DNA of 22,863 nt from a virus, in the IMG/VR virus record IMGVR_UViG_3300030108_001292, positions 1 to 22,863 of that record, one strand, 5' to 3'. The number at the start of each line of letters is the position of its first letter. Positions within the stretch are counted from its first letter, which is position 1. Position numbers and translations under genes: made by a program. Below, in pieces: positions 7,507 through 17,071 of the stretch. Under the pieces are notes generated by a model, which worked only from the letters and a program-made list of their open reading frames with translations, was not told the origin of the DNA and did not search any database.

Positions 7507-7553
7507 AGCAAAGCCCTAACAGTTTAGCTCAATTGGCTGTTGGGGTTTTTGCT
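7507..7553. terminator. Intrinsic terminator between convergent genes
   Basis: CCCTAACAG (7514-7522) pairs with CTGTTGGGG (7537-7545), with one T-G wobble, and is followed by TTTTT on the plus strand. An outer AGCAAA/TTTGCT pairing (7507-7512 with 7548-7553) could lengthen the stem. It ends the rightward cassette; on the minus strand the U-run is weaker. The stop codon of the leftward gene lies at its edge. Confidence 0.75.
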
Positions 7554-8379
7554 ATTCTTGTTGAAGTCCAGTCACTCTTGAACCTCGTCTAGCAGCACCA
7601 CCGACTGGTGCAAACAATGAAGATTCTTCTGCCTCTAATCTGCTGATATTTTCAAGAACATCTGCATCTTGAAATACAACAGCTTGTGTAAATTGTTCTA
7701 ATGATAATTCTTCTGCATCTGGGTCAATTCTTTGTTGAACTTCTATAAGTCTTGGTAAATCTCTTTGTGCTGCACTGTACAATTGTCTTGCTTGTTGTTG
7801 TGTTAATCCAGCAGCTCTTAGATTCTCTGCCTCTGTTCTTGTAATTGTAAAGCCAGCTCTTGCTGCCTCACCACCAATTTGTGCTGCTGTGATTCTACCT
7901 TGTATTAATTCTTCACCTATTGACGGGTCCAATGCACCCATGAATATAGCCTCTGGTGTTAAGTCAACATTGTAATTACTAGAAAAGAAGTTTTGTACTC
8001 CTTGAATGTTATCTACAATTCCTTCATAAGCTGCGCTTACTCTTTGTTGAAACTCTCTTGCAGATACTTCTCCTTCTAATAAATTAACAAATCTATCTGC
8101 CAACAATACTCTTGATGTTTGTTCTGGTATTCCATACTCCTGGAGTGTTCCAATGTAAGAACGTTCTAAAGCCTTGTATGTATTTTCGTTATATCTAACT
8201 TGACCAGTTGATGGATTGTAGTTACCTGGGAACTCTGTTTTATATTCATCTGTTTGTCTTACCTCTTGTATTGCAGTAACTGGATTACCAGACTTAGCCC
8301 ATTCTTGTGCAAACAGATTTAAAAGTGTTGCTGATAAGTTAGGATATAATGCTTGTGCCTCTTCTAAGTAAGTAGCCAT
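7552..8379 (-). CDS. Probable internal virion protein (275 residues)
   Basis: A helical protein with no recognised enzymatic motif. Its ATG overlaps the preceding TAA (TAATG at 8379). Residues ~1-60 are helical with Tyr/Gln-rich turns. Residues 85-130 form an amphipathic region (LLADRFVNLLEGEVSAREFQ). The C-terminal part has two Gln/Arg-rich helices (GLTQQQARQLYSAAQRDLP) and ends in LEAEESSLFAPVGGAARRGS, a flexible Gly/Arg tail. It is the last gene of the block that starts with the giant protein, and the whole block has the size and helical character of podovirus ejection proteins. That role is inferred from context only; a structural head protein is the alternative. Confidence 0.6.
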   Translation of the reverse strand: MATYLEEAQALYPNLSATLLNLFAQEWAKSGNPVTAIQEVRQTDEYKTEFPGNYNPSTGQVRYNENTYKALERSYIGTLQEYGIPEQTSRVLLADRFVNLLEGEVSAREFQQRVSAAYEGIVDNIQGVQNFFSSNYNVDLTPEAIFMGALDPSIGEELIQGRITAAQIGGEAARAGFTITRTEAENLRAAGLTQQQARQLYSAAQRDLPRLIEVQQRIDPDAEELSLEQFTQAVVFQDADVLENISRLEAEESSLFAPVGGAARRGSRVTGLQQE

Positions 8380-10358
8380 TATTGATTTACTCCAAAGCTA
8401 CTCTCTACTGAACCAGCTGCACCACCAAGTGCATCTGTCAATGCTTGTGTAGCCTCAATATTTACTTTTGTAATATCTTGTTCTAAACCTTTAGTTCTTA
8501 ACAACTGTTGTCCTTCTTCATAATTGTTTGATGCTACCATATCTTGCCACCATCCTTGTGTTTCATCAGCCTCTTGTCCCCATGTTTGTCTTGTCAATCC
8601 TCTCCATGGTGCAGCAATATCATCATACGTTAATTCTGGATTTGTGTATTTAGGGAATATTGCAACTCTACTTGTCTTTAAACTTTCAATCAAAGCAGAT
8701 TCATAATCTGGATTGTTACGTAACCTACCAGCTTTTTCTGCAGTTTCTGCATCTGTCAATTTACCAAATACTGGACCAAGATATTGAGTATAAAGCTGTC
8801 TTATTCTATCTTCTTGTTCTGCACTTCTGTTTAATCCACCAAGACCAGCAGTGCTTATATAAGTTGTAAAGTCTGCATCTCTTGTACCACTTCTAAATGG
8901 GTCTGCAAATAAAGCTAATTGTTCTGTTGTATAAGATTCTGACCATTGACCAGTAACCCATTTGTTTGCAATCCATTGTGATAATGCGTCTGGTGCAGCT
9001 AACTCTTGATTAGTTTCTGAATCATATCCACCAGAAACACCAGCAGCTCTTAGTGCCGATGCAATTTGTATTTTATAATCATTAGCTTTTTGAATAGCAG
9101 ATATTGGGTCCCTGTGATAAAACAATAACCAATCACGTTCTGTATCTGTGTGTGTTTTATACCAATTAGTTCCTGCCCATTCTGCAACAGTTACTTCTCT
9201 ATCTTCTAATGCTGCCTCTGCAATAAGTGCTACTGAATCTGGGTCTAGTAACCAAGGTTGTATTGTGGCCTCTTGTGCTAGAGTTTCTGCAAATGATGTA
9301 AATGGATGTGGCGCTCTTCCAGTTCTTGGGTCATTACCTGGTAAGTCTGCACTGTTACCAGCTACTAATCCAGTCAAATCTAAATCTTCTGAAGTTAAAA
9401 TAGCATTAATAAAGTAATCTGCTCCTGGTGTTACAAATCCAGCTTTTATTGGGTCATTATCTTTTACTGTGTAATACAAGAATATCGTACTACCTTGATA
9501 CAGTTCACCTGCTCCTGGCACTGCATAACGTAAATAAAGCTGTCCTTCTACCTCAACTAAATCTGCTCCTTCTGGAATATTATTAAATTGATTTTTATTT
9601 GAATTTATATTTCTTCCTGGTGTAGGAGTTTGAGGTCCACCACTTGGAGGTCCACCATCATCACCACCGTCACCACCATCATCACCACCATCATCACCAC
9701 CATCATCATCACCAGTATCACCAGTATCACCAGTATCACCAGTATCACCACCTGTTGTAGTCGGTATTGAACTTCCTTCTGAAGGTGGTTTAGTATCATC
9801 TGATGTAGTTGGAAATGGTATTCCTGGTCCTTCTGCTACATCTTCATATCCTAAAGCTCTTAAAAATGTATCTCTTTCTAATCCTCCACTTTCAGATAAA
9901 GTTTCCTGTACACTTTTTTTCATTACCTCATCTAAAGCACTAGCGAATTGTGACCTTTCAAAAGAACCAGTAGCAGCATCTGGAACATTTAATTGTCCAA
10001 CTTGTTTTTCTGTATCAGTAATAATAGTTGTAGGTCTTTCTGATTCTTTAAATATTTGTTCATTTGTTTTTTTAGGTGTTGCTATTGATAAAGGTTCGTA
10101 TATTCTGTTTGCTATATTTAAAGCAGCAGATATTTCATCTTCATTAAATTGTGTAGATTTTTTGACATTTAGACCCATCTTGTCATCATCAAGAATTTCA
10201 CCAGTTCTTGTATTTACTTTTGAACCTCTTAATTGAGCATCTATATCATTTTGAGATATTGCCTCTTTAACAGTTCCAGATTTTTTACCTGTATCTAATT
10301 TTTTTGCAATATAATATAATGCTAAATCTCCAACGTACTTTTCACCTGTAAATGGCAT
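8379..10358 (-). CDS. Probable internal virion protein with Asp/Gly linker (659 residues)
   Basis: Two regions are joined by a disordered linker. Residues 1-180 are charged and partly helical (GEKYVGDLALYYIAKKLDTG). Residues ~195-250 are low complexity: (DTG)4, then an Asp/Gly run, then PPSGGPQTPTPG. Residues 260-659 are a folded, Trp/Tyr-rich region with SQWIANKWVTGQWSESYTTE and a late ELTYDDIAAPWRGLTRQTWG segment. No catalytic motif is recognised. The ATG at 10358 shares bases with the stop of the transglycosylase gene, so the products are probably made in matched amounts and travel in the same particle. The linker suits a protein that unfolds to pass through a narrow tail, but this is inference. 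Confidence 0.6.
   Translation of the reverse strand: MPFTGEKYVGDLALYYIAKKLDTGKKSGTVKEAISQNDIDAQLRGSKVNTRTGEILDDDKMGLNVKKSTQFNEDEISAALNIANRIYEPLSIATPKKTNEQIFKESERPTTIITDTEKQVGQLNVPDAATGSFERSQFASALDEVMKKSVQETLSESGGLERDTFLRALGYEDVAEGPGIPFPTTSDDTKPPSEGSSIPTTTGGDTGDTGDTGDTGDDDGGDDGGDDGGDGGDDGGPPSGGPQTPTPGRNINSNKNQFNNIPEGADLVEVEGQLYLRYAVPGAGELYQGSTIFLYYTVKDNDPIKAGFVTPGADYFINAILTSEDLDLTGLVAGNSADLPGNDPRTGRAPHPFTSFAETLAQEATIQPWLLDPDSVALIAEAALEDREVTVAEWAGTNWYKTHTDTERDWLLFYHRDPISAIQKANDYKIQIASALRAAGVSGGYDSETNQELAAPDALSQWIANKWVTGQWSESYTTEQLALFADPFRSGTRDADFTTYISTAGLGGLNRSAEQEDRIRQLYTQYLGPVFGKLTDAETAEKAGRLRNNPDYESALIESLKTSRVAIFPKYTNPELTYDDIAAPWRGLTRQTWGQEADETQGWWQDMVASNNYEEGQQLLRTKGLEQDITKVNIEATQALTDALGGAAGSVESSFGVNQ
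9651..9746 (-). repeat. In-frame 9-base minisatellite coding for an Asp/Gly/Thr linker
   Basis: On the plus strand ACCAGTATC is repeated four times exactly (9711-9746), coding for DTG four times. It continues into imperfect CACCATCAT-type units (about 9651-9710) that code for an Asp/Gly run. All units are multiples of three, so copy-number change keeps the frame open. It is a coding repeat, not a CRISPR array. Confidence 0.9.
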
Positions 10359-11041
10359 TAGCTCTCGTTCCTTCTAATAAAAGTTTTTATTAAATTGCCT
10401 TCTAAGCTGCCAGCATCTTTTGGTACTTGTGATTCGTAGTCAGAAGTTGTATCTGGAACTAAAGCTCTAAGCATATCAGCTGCATATTTTTCAAATTTGT
10501 TTTGTTCTGGTGTCATACCATCTGATTGAGTTTGTATATTTGGTGTTACAGTTTGTGTAGAAGTTTGACTTACATAAGAATCAACAGTATCGTTACTTGC
10601 AGTTTCCAATACTTTTTCATACTTATCCATGACACTATTTACATATTCAGACACATTTGGTCCAAAACTCTCTAGGTTTTCTATATTACCAACTGAATCA
10701 AGACCTAATTCTTTTGCTTTATTTGCTGTACCTGGTCCTGCATACCATGCAACAGCTACCAAATCCCAACTACCATAAGTGTTGTAATACTCTGTAAACT
10801 TATATGCAGCCACAATATCTTGCATTTCTGGAACTCTCCAATCTGCACCTTTGTAACCTGCTTGTTCTGCCCACTTATCCCAGTTAATATCTAGTATTCC
10901 ATAAGCACCTAATGCCTGGACTTGTACTGGATTACCGTCATAACCTTTTATAACTGTTGGTTTATGTTCCAATAAATAATCTCCACCAGCATTTTCCTGG
11001 CTTTTAATTGATTCCATAAAAGCTACTAATTCTTGTGACAT
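10358..11041 (-). CDS. Virion-associated lytic transglycosylase (SLT type)
   Basis: A 227-residue protein with the soluble lytic transglycosylase layout. The likely catalytic Glu16 is in IKSQENAGGDY, followed by GAYGIL (45-50), AWYAGPG (98-104) and the late Tyr in SEYVNSVM (133). Such enzymes cut the glycan strands of peptidoglycan without hydrolysis, forming 1,6-anhydro sugars. Residues ~150-227 are a Thr/Ser/Gln-rich linker and a basic tail (IKTFIRRNES), perhaps for attachment in the virion. There is no signal peptide or holin beside it, and it sits among probable internal proteins, so it more likely opens the wall for DNA entry than lyses the cell. Substrate preference cannot be read from the sequence. 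Confidence 0.8.
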   Translation of the reverse strand: MSQELVAFMESIKSQENAGGDYLLEHKPTVIKGYDGNPVQVQALGAYGILDINWDKWAEQAGYKGADWRVPEMQDIVAAYKFTEYYNTYGSWDLVAVAWYAGPGTANKAKELGLDSVGNIENLESFGPNVSEYVNSVMDKYEKVLETASNDTVDSYVSQTSTQTVTPNIQTQSDGMTPEQNKFEKYAADMLRALVPDTTSDYESQVPKDAGSLEGNLIKTFIRRNES

Positions 11042-11042
11042 G

Positions 11043-12065
11043 CTAGTTTGGCCTCCCAGCGATGCTACGAAGAATAGAAGTCCTAGTGTTCCTTGCAGAA
11101 TAATTTTCTCCTAACCTTGCTTTTTCATTTTCAGTAATCCTATCAAACTTTTCTTTCATTCTACTTGCTGGGTTTATTTGTGTAAGTCCTTGTTCATCAA
11201 TGGCTTGTTGTACATTTTCTGCTGCATAATTACCGTATTGACCTTGTAACAAATCATCACCAGTAAAAGCTGGTTGTGCTTGTGCAACTTGTCCTAGTTC
11301 TTCTGATTGCTTATAAGCTGCCTCTGCTTGTTTATATAATTCATTTGATAATAACTTTATTTCATAAGGTGAAGGGTCACGGTTAAGTTCTCTTGCATAA
11401 AGATTCTTAACTGATTGTGCATTTTCTGCTGGGTCTTGTGGTAAAAACACCTCTGTATCTGGCATTATAGGAACTGGATTAGCAACAAATTCTTTTAAAA
11501 CATTTCTCCATGCTGAACCATTTTGCTTTTCTATTTCTGTAACACCACCATAATTAGCTTTTCTAAGTACAATTTCAAAAGCATTTTGTGTTGGTGTGTC
11601 CCATTCTCCTGGAATAAATCCATCACCTACACTAAGTAATCTTGCATTTATTAAGTCTGCTTGTATTCCAGCAATCTGTTCATCTCCTATTGCAGAAAAT
11701 AAATTTACCAAATCATTTTGTGTATAAAAATCTGTAGCACCTTCTCTTGGTGGTACGTATGTTGCTGGCACTCCAATGTAAGCATCTGTGTTTCCAAACA
11801 ATCCAGTTTGTTCTCTTGCTGCTGCAACAGCTGCATCATCTGATGTAATACCAGCTAAATCTTGTCCAGATATAGCAAAATCTACAACATATTGAGGTAT
11901 GTTGTATGCAAGTAAAAATGTTATTGCCTCTTCAATAGTATTGGCATTTAAAATATCTAGTCTTTGGTCTGCTGTAATTCCTATTTTATTTGTACCTAAT
12001 GTAGCATCATCATTAATTTGTGTAATTAATTTCTCTACTCTGTTAAAAAATTCATCAACTGTCAT
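11043..12065 (-). CDS. Probable internal virion protein (340 residues)
   Basis: An unrecognised helical protein whose start overlaps the end of the giant gene by 11 bases. Residues 1-75 are helical (VDEFFNRVEKLITQINDD). The middle carries ATYVPPREGATDFYTQNDLV and an acidic GDGFIPGEWDTPTQ turn. Residues ~225-265 contain NLYARELNRDPSPYEIKLLS, a motif style shared by several phage internal proteins of this gene block. The C-terminus is Arg-rich (LGENYSARNTRTSILRSIAG). No membrane helix or active-site motif is visible. Position between the giant protein and the transglycosylase favours an ejected or inner-core protein. Confidence 0.6.
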   Translation of the reverse strand: MTVDEFFNRVEKLITQINDDATLGTNKIGITADQRLDILNANTIEEAITFLLAYNIPQYVVDFAISGQDLAGITSDDAAVAAAREQTGLFGNTDAYIGVPATYVPPREGATDFYTQNDLVNLFSAIGDEQIAGIQADLINARLLSVGDGFIPGEWDTPTQNAFEIVLRKANYGGVTEIEKQNGSAWRNVLKEFVANPVPIMPDTEVFLPQDPAENAQSVKNLYARELNRDPSPYEIKLLSNELYKQAEAAYKQSEELGQVAQAQPAFTGDDLLQGQYGNYAAENVQQAIDEQGLTQINPASRMKEKFDRITENEKARLGENYSARNTRTSILRSIAGRPN

Positions 12066-15000
12066 ATAGTCCCTTTAATAATTCTATATCCTCTTCTGCC
12101 TCACGTAATTCTCTTTCAAATATTTCTTTTGCTATCGGAGCAAATTCTGGCTTTGTAACCAATATAGCCTTTATCTTATCTCTTAACAAGGTCCTATAAG
12201 GTGCTAGTTTACTTGCACGTCTAAACGATGTATCTGTATAACCACCTGGTAGTTTTTTTGTATCTGCAATTACTTTATCTCTCAACATAAGATATTCTTT
12301 TAATCCTTCTGCTGCTGGATTGCCAGCAAGTCTTGGGTCTAATACATAAGTTGTTGGATTAATCCATGTGTATAACTCATCAATCAAATCATCTATCTCT
12401 GGTTTAGTAGGAGTGTAATCAATACTTCTACCATATCCTGGGTATCTCATAGCTATCTCTGCTTTTTTATTTCTTTTAGCTTGTATTGATACTTTGTCAT
12501 TTTTATTTAAAAGATTGTTCTTTTTAAGAAATGCCTCATATTCTAAATTACCTAACAGAATATTTTTTGATTGTACCCATTGTTCAGCAGTCTTTGGAAC
12601 TCTATCACCACTTAAAAGCTGTGCATAATATTGTTCATATAAAAATTCAGAATCTGTTTCGTCAATCAAAAATGCGTAAGTCAAATCAAATTTTTCTACA
12701 AGTTCTGGATTTTTTCTTTCCCAAACAGCACCGTCTTGTGTTACTGGTCTTTTCTTAACAGTAAATGTTCTACCAGTTGCCATAGCTACTGGGTCAAAAC
12801 CAAATCTATCAGTGAATACTTGTACAGCTGTAGTTGAATCTTGTACAGCATTCTGAATATTCCAATACTCTTGCGCTAATGTTTCAAATAAATAAAAGGT
12901 ACCTGTTTGGTCAGATATTTCATATTTAGGTGCAACTGGTCCAGCTGGTCCAATAGCTTGTGCAATTGACCTTATGATAAATATTTTTCTTGCATAATCA
13001 GATGCTAATTCAATACCTGCACTTGCACCTTCTGGTGTATTATCTTCTATTTGTCCTGCATATAACAATGCTTTATAAACATCAATAGTGGTATTAGAAA
13101 ATTGTCTTTTAGCCTCTGCACCACCAATTTCATAAGCTGTTCTTAATTTTTTTAACCATGATGGTTCTGGAATTGTTGAACCTAAAAGCTCACCTATATT
13201 TTCTACTCTTGGTGGAGAAAAATCACCAAAGAATAATGTTTCTTCCCATTTACCTGGTCTTAATAAATTAAATTGTTTATTTATAACAGCCATAGGTACG
13301 GTTATTGTTGGACCGAATCCTGGCACAATATTACCTGCTATGTTTAGTGATTGTGCAAATACTGGTAAATTAACTTTTACACCGTTCTCTTCTAAATCTT
13401 TAAACATAAATTTTTTAATTAATCCTTCTCCTGGATAACCAAACAACTCTTCACCAGTGTTAGGGTCTTTGTAAAAGAATCCTTTTTGACCTTCATCATC
13501 AAAAATAGGATTTGGTTCACGACCAGATTGCACTACTTGTTGTACTCTTCGTAAAGGTCTTAGACCTTCTGATTTAAGTAATCTTGCCCATGTTGTAAAT
13601 ATTTCTAAGTATGCCTCACCGAATGGGAAGATAGCTCTTGTAGCATTACCAAGTCTTGTTTTAGTTGTTACATCATAAAGTAATTTTTTTGTTTGCGTAA
13701 GTGCATGTGATGATGCTAATTTATCTACAAGTTCTACACCACTTACACCACCTCTTACACCTTCATAACTTTGTAGTTGTTTTAATACTTTTTTTTCTAA
13801 AGCAGTACCAGTTGCAAGTCCTGCCTCTTCTGCTTGTTTTACAACTTTTCTAAGTGTTGGTGCATTTAAGTGTTGACCAAACTCTCCTACTTTTTCCCAG
13901 TAATGTTTTTTAAATGTTGGCGCTCTTGACATTGTTTTTGTTGGCACTGTCATAAATAAATTAAATGCCATATCTACATAATCATCAAGTATTCTTGTTT
14001 GTCTTGATATAGAATTTTTAAGTTCTCCTCTTGCAGATTCTGGTAAAACTTTTTTATATTTTTTTATAAAATCTTTTTTTATCTTTTCTTGATTTTTTCT
14101 AAGTTGTGTAGTTATTGATGTATATTCCTGTTCTTTAAGTTGACCAGCCCAATACTTTTTCATATCTACATTTTTAAGACCTACAAGTTCTTGTGCTGTT
14201 AAATCTTCATCTGCTAATGCTTTTAATAAACCTTCATTACCATTTTCATCAATCCAGTTTCTTGCAGCTCTAGGTGTGCCAGCTTTTGCTGTAGTAGTTG
14301 CAACTTTACCACCAGTAGCTTGTGCAACTGCAGCATTTACATAATGAACAAACTCTTCTGCTTTTGCAGCTCCTGGACTACTAGAAAAACCTGCACCATT
14401 AAAAGCATGACCTTTTGCTCCTGTAACTTTTCTAACATGTTTATTTAAAACATTTCCTGGAGTTTGTGTTTCTTTTATTATTTTTCTAAGTTCAGCACTT
14501 CTTTTTGCAGCTGTAGGTTGTAGTTGTGCTTGTGCAAGTCGTCTTGACAATGGGTCAAACTTATGTTGCATAAAGTTTCTAAATGATGCCTCACCCCAAG
14601 CTCTTACATTTTCTGACCTGGTAACAGTAGTAAATTCACCTGTTGCACCGTAACCTCTTCTTATTGCACTAGGTGTACCTGCACCATTTAAAGTTACATC
14701 AATAAAACTTGCATTATCCTCAAAGCTGCCTAATAAAGTTTTTCCAGATTCTTTTTCTTTACCTATAACTCTTGCAATCATTTGTGCTGGATGTGTAATA
14801 ACATTTGTTACACCAGATGCCATCATTCTTAGTTGTTCTTCTAAAATCACACGTACTGTCCATGCTGGTCTTAAAAGAACAAGAGGTTTAAACAATGCAC
14901 CATAATACCAATCCATAAATCTTGTTACTGTTTCTGCACCACTGTTTGCAGCAATCTTACTTCCAATTTTTCCAAATTTTTTATCTAGTGTTTTTGCAGC

Positions 15001-16725
15001 TCTAATTACATCTCTTGTGTTTGGTAAAAATATTTCATCTGCAAGTTGCTGTGCAGTAACTGGGTCAACAAGTTCATCAACTCCATCTAACTTACCACCT
15101 TGTAATTTTTTAAGAACATCTGTCAATGGTAGGTTATCTCCAGTTGATTCTATTGCATAACTTCTTACAATACCTTTTTCTTTTCTTGCACCAGATATAA
15201 ATTTAGCTTGTACTTCTAATCCACTATCAACAAGAGTTTGTTGAAACTTAGTTAAGTTTTCTTTACCACCTAAAGCCTTTACAACTTGTGGTTTAAAATC
15301 TCTTGTTATAAAATCATTTACTAATCTAGCAGTAGCTGTAGGTGCATCTGCATCATTAAGTGCTTTTATAGATGCAGACATAAACTTAGTTCTTATTGCA
15401 GCTTGTTGTCCTTTATCCATTTCTGATGTTGCTAATCTAATAAATCTATTTAATTTAACAAAAGCGTCATCTTTGTTTTCGGTAACTAATCTGTTACCGT
15501 ATGTTCTCTCTAACATTTTTGTTAAACGATTACCTTTTTTTCTGACGGTTGGAACATTACCTGCTGTAGCCTCTAGCAATAGATTTTTCTTTACAAGATT
15601 TTCTGTAAAGTCTGCATCTATTTCTTCAAAAGACTTACCTTTATTTTTAACTTTAAATTTTTCTAACTCATCATAAAATTTAAAATCATCAATGTTATTT
15701 TTAGATGCAGCAATAATGTCAGACGTAGAGTTTTCATATAGAAATTTTTTAAATCCTACACCAGCTTTACCAGCTAAAAACTCTTGTGTAGTAGGACCAA
15801 ATATACTTTTTCTTGCACCTTGTAATAAACCAGTGTTTTCAAAAATCTTAGCTGATTTACTTAGATTATTTAATTCTACAAATGTAGATTTAGATTTTCC
15901 AAGTTTACCAACACCAAAACCAAGTAATGCTACTGGGTCAGCAAATATCTGTGCAATAATATCTATTGCTCCAGTCATGTAATTATATGCTTTTGTGCCT
16001 GGTTCTATTATTTCATCAATAGGCTTAAATAAATATCTTCCAATTGTAACTGTAGGTTCTAATCCAGCAGCTCTAAATTTTTCTGCACGTTCACCAACAA
16101 ATTGTATTTGATTTGCTTTTTTCTTTTGTTCTTCGTATATTTGTACACCTAAAATATTATCTCTTACAAACTCTCTTGCAGCTAACGGGTCAACACCTGC
16201 AGCTAATAAATTTTTATATTCATCAGTTTGTGTTGGGTCTGTTGTACCTAAGAACCATCCTTCACCTAAATCTAAATCTTTTCCTGCAGCTTTTGCAGAA
16301 TCTATTTCACCTAACAAAGTTGCTTTACTTAATTTAGCAGCCTCATCATGTGTAAGTCCTTGTTGTCTGCCTTCTAAATATCTAACACCTCTTGGCGCAC
16401 CACTTTCCCATAAGTTTTGAAATCCTATAAAAGCACCTCTTACTGCTCTACGTGTAGCATCTTTTAGTTTTTCAAATCCATTTTCTTCTTTTAAAACAGA
16501 TTCCTTCATTACTATTTGACCTAATCTTGGGTCATCTTCTGCTATACCTAGTTTTACTGCACCTACTAAAGAACCTTTACTAATTGTTGGATAACGTTTG
16601 ATTATTGCTGATGCAAGGTTAGCTTGTTCTTGATTGACTGAACTAGGTGCTACAGCTTTACTTATAGCTCTTTTTGTTTCTGAATCATCTTGAAACGATG
16701 ATGCGTCAAAAGTGCTGTATGACAT
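12055..16725 (-). CDS. Giant internal virion / ejection protein (1556 residues)
   Basis: This is the largest gene in the window, about one fifth of it. It is rich in Lys and helices, with no signal peptide. Notable parts are an N-terminal head-like region (residues 1-220); an amphipathic segment AYNYMTGAIDIIAQIFADPV near 240; a Lys-rich middle; WYYGALFKPLVLLRPAWTVR followed by ILEEQLRMMAS near 625-650; RLGNATRAIFPFGEAYLEIF near 1050; and a long acidic-basic helical C-terminus (REAEEDIELLKGLYDS). The hydrophobic or amphipathic patches could insert in the membrane after ejection. T7 gp16 and similar proteins have this size and the same neighbour, a transglycosylase, although there the activity is fused. 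Polymerase, methylase or protease motifs were sought and not seen. It could also be a multi-domain inner-capsid protein. Confidence 0.65.
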   Translation of the reverse strand: MSYSTFDASSFQDDSETKRAISKAVAPSSVNQEQANLASAIIKRYPTISKGSLVGAVKLGIAEDDPRLGQIVMKESVLKEENGFEKLKDATRRAVRGAFIGFQNLWESGAPRGVRYLEGRQQGLTHDEAAKLSKATLLGEIDSAKAAGKDLDLGEGWFLGTTDPTQTDEYKNLLAAGVDPLAAREFVRDNILGVQIYEEQKKKANQIQFVGERAEKFRAAGLEPTVTIGRYLFKPIDEIIEPGTKAYNYMTGAIDIIAQIFADPVALLGFGVGKLGKSKSTFVELNNLSKSAKIFENTGLLQGARKSIFGPTTQEFLAGKAGVGFKKFLYENSTSDIIAASKNNIDDFKFYDELEKFKVKNKGKSFEEIDADFTENLVKKNLLLEATAGNVPTVRKKGNRLTKMLERTYGNRLVTENKDDAFVKLNRFIRLATSEMDKGQQAAIRTKFMSASIKALNDADAPTATARLVNDFITRDFKPQVVKALGGKENLTKFQQTLVDSGLEVQAKFISGARKEKGIVRSYAIESTGDNLPLTDVLKKLQGGKLDGVDELVDPVTAQQLADEIFLPNTRDVIRAAKTLDKKFGKIGSKIAANSGAETVTRFMDWYYGALFKPLVLLRPAWTVRVILEEQLRMMASGVTNVITHPAQMIARVIGKEKESGKTLLGSFEDNASFIDVTLNGAGTPSAIRRGYGATGEFTTVTRSENVRAWGEASFRNFMQHKFDPLSRRLAQAQLQPTAAKRSAELRKIIKETQTPGNVLNKHVRKVTGAKGHAFNGAGFSSSPGAAKAEEFVHYVNAAVAQATGGKVATTTAKAGTPRAARNWIDENGNEGLLKALADEDLTAQELVGLKNVDMKKYWAGQLKEQEYTSITTQLRKNQEKIKKDFIKKYKKVLPESARGELKNSISRQTRILDDYVDMAFNLFMTVPTKTMSRAPTFKKHYWEKVGEFGQHLNAPTLRKVVKQAEEAGLATGTALEKKVLKQLQSYEGVRGGVSGVELVDKLASSHALTQTKKLLYDVTTKTRLGNATRAIFPFGEAYLEIFTTWARLLKSEGLRPLRRVQQVVQSGREPNPIFDDEGQKGFFYKDPNTGEELFGYPGEGLIKKFMFKDLEENGVKVNLPVFAQSLNIAGNIVPGFGPTITVPMAVINKQFNLLRPGKWEETLFFGDFSPPRVENIGELLGSTIPEPSWLKKLRTAYEIGGAEAKRQFSNTTIDVYKALLYAGQIEDNTPEGASAGIELASDYARKIFIIRSIAQAIGPAGPVAPKYEISDQTGTFYLFETLAQEYWNIQNAVQDSTTAVQVFTDRFGFDPVAMATGRTFTVKKRPVTQDGAVWERKNPELVEKFDLTYAFLIDETDSEFLYEQYYAQLLSGDRVPKTAEQWVQSKNILLGNLEYEAFLKKNNLLNKNDKVSIQAKRNKKAEIAMRYPGYGRSIDYTPTKPEIDDLIDELYTWINPTTYVLDPRLAGNPAAEGLKEYLMLRDKVIADTKKLPGGYTDTSFRRASKLAPYRTLLRDKIKAILVTKPEFAPIAKEIFERELREAEEDIELLKGLYDS

Positions 16726-16726
16726 G

Positions 16727-17071
16727 TTACCCCTTTAGTAATTGTGCTAGAAGTGGGTCACCTGTTAAGTCATAAAATTTTTGTATTAAAGATTCTGTAG
16801 TGTCAATCGGTTCTTGTGAACCAACACCTGGACCAAAATCTAAACCATCTTCTACTGGTCTTAATGGTTGATTAGTAGGTTCAAAGACACTTGCAGCTGC
16901 AGTTGGTGCTGGTGCTGGAAGTGGTAATTCTTCTGTTAGATTTAAATTTTGTACTTCACTATTAAGTGCTTTTAGGGGTTCTTTTTCTCCATAAGTCATT
17001 CTTGTTTGGTCAATATAATTATTAGATGCTGGCTTTACAGCTGAATTTCTTTTATTTATCCTCGTTGCCAT
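16727..17071 (-). CDS. Small head-region protein with Pro/Ala linker (114 residues)
   Basis: I do not recognise the family. The N-terminus is basic (MATRINKRNSAVK), followed by a Pro/Ala-rich disordered stretch (ELPLPAPAPTAAASVFEP), and a final helix (IQKFYDLTGDPLLAQLLKG). I chose the ATG at 17071, not the longer frame from 17092, because AAGGAG lies exactly six bases upstream of it and the extra residues would be an odd MMMKEKM. This start lies inside the end of the preceding gene (20-base overlap). Placement between portal and giant protein suggests a minor head or portal-associated protein. Confidence 0.65.
   Translation of the reverse strand: MATRINKRNSAVKPASNNYIDQTRMTYGEKEPLKALNSEVQNLNLTEELPLPAPAPTAAASVFEPTNQPLRPVEDGLDFGPGVGSQEPIDTTESLIQKFYDLTGDPLLAQLLKG

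Noticed and set aside
9605-9799. CRISPR-like or separate gene reading of the repeat region
   Set aside because: Units are 9 bases and in frame in the 659-residue gene, with no spacers; the alternative frame is only a Val/Met-rich shadow of the repeat.
7552-16725. Tape-measure protein, which would imply a long tail
   Set aside because: The giant gene lies between portal and capsid, not after tail-tube genes; no tube protein or assembly-chaperone frameshift pair is present, and it is not repetitive.
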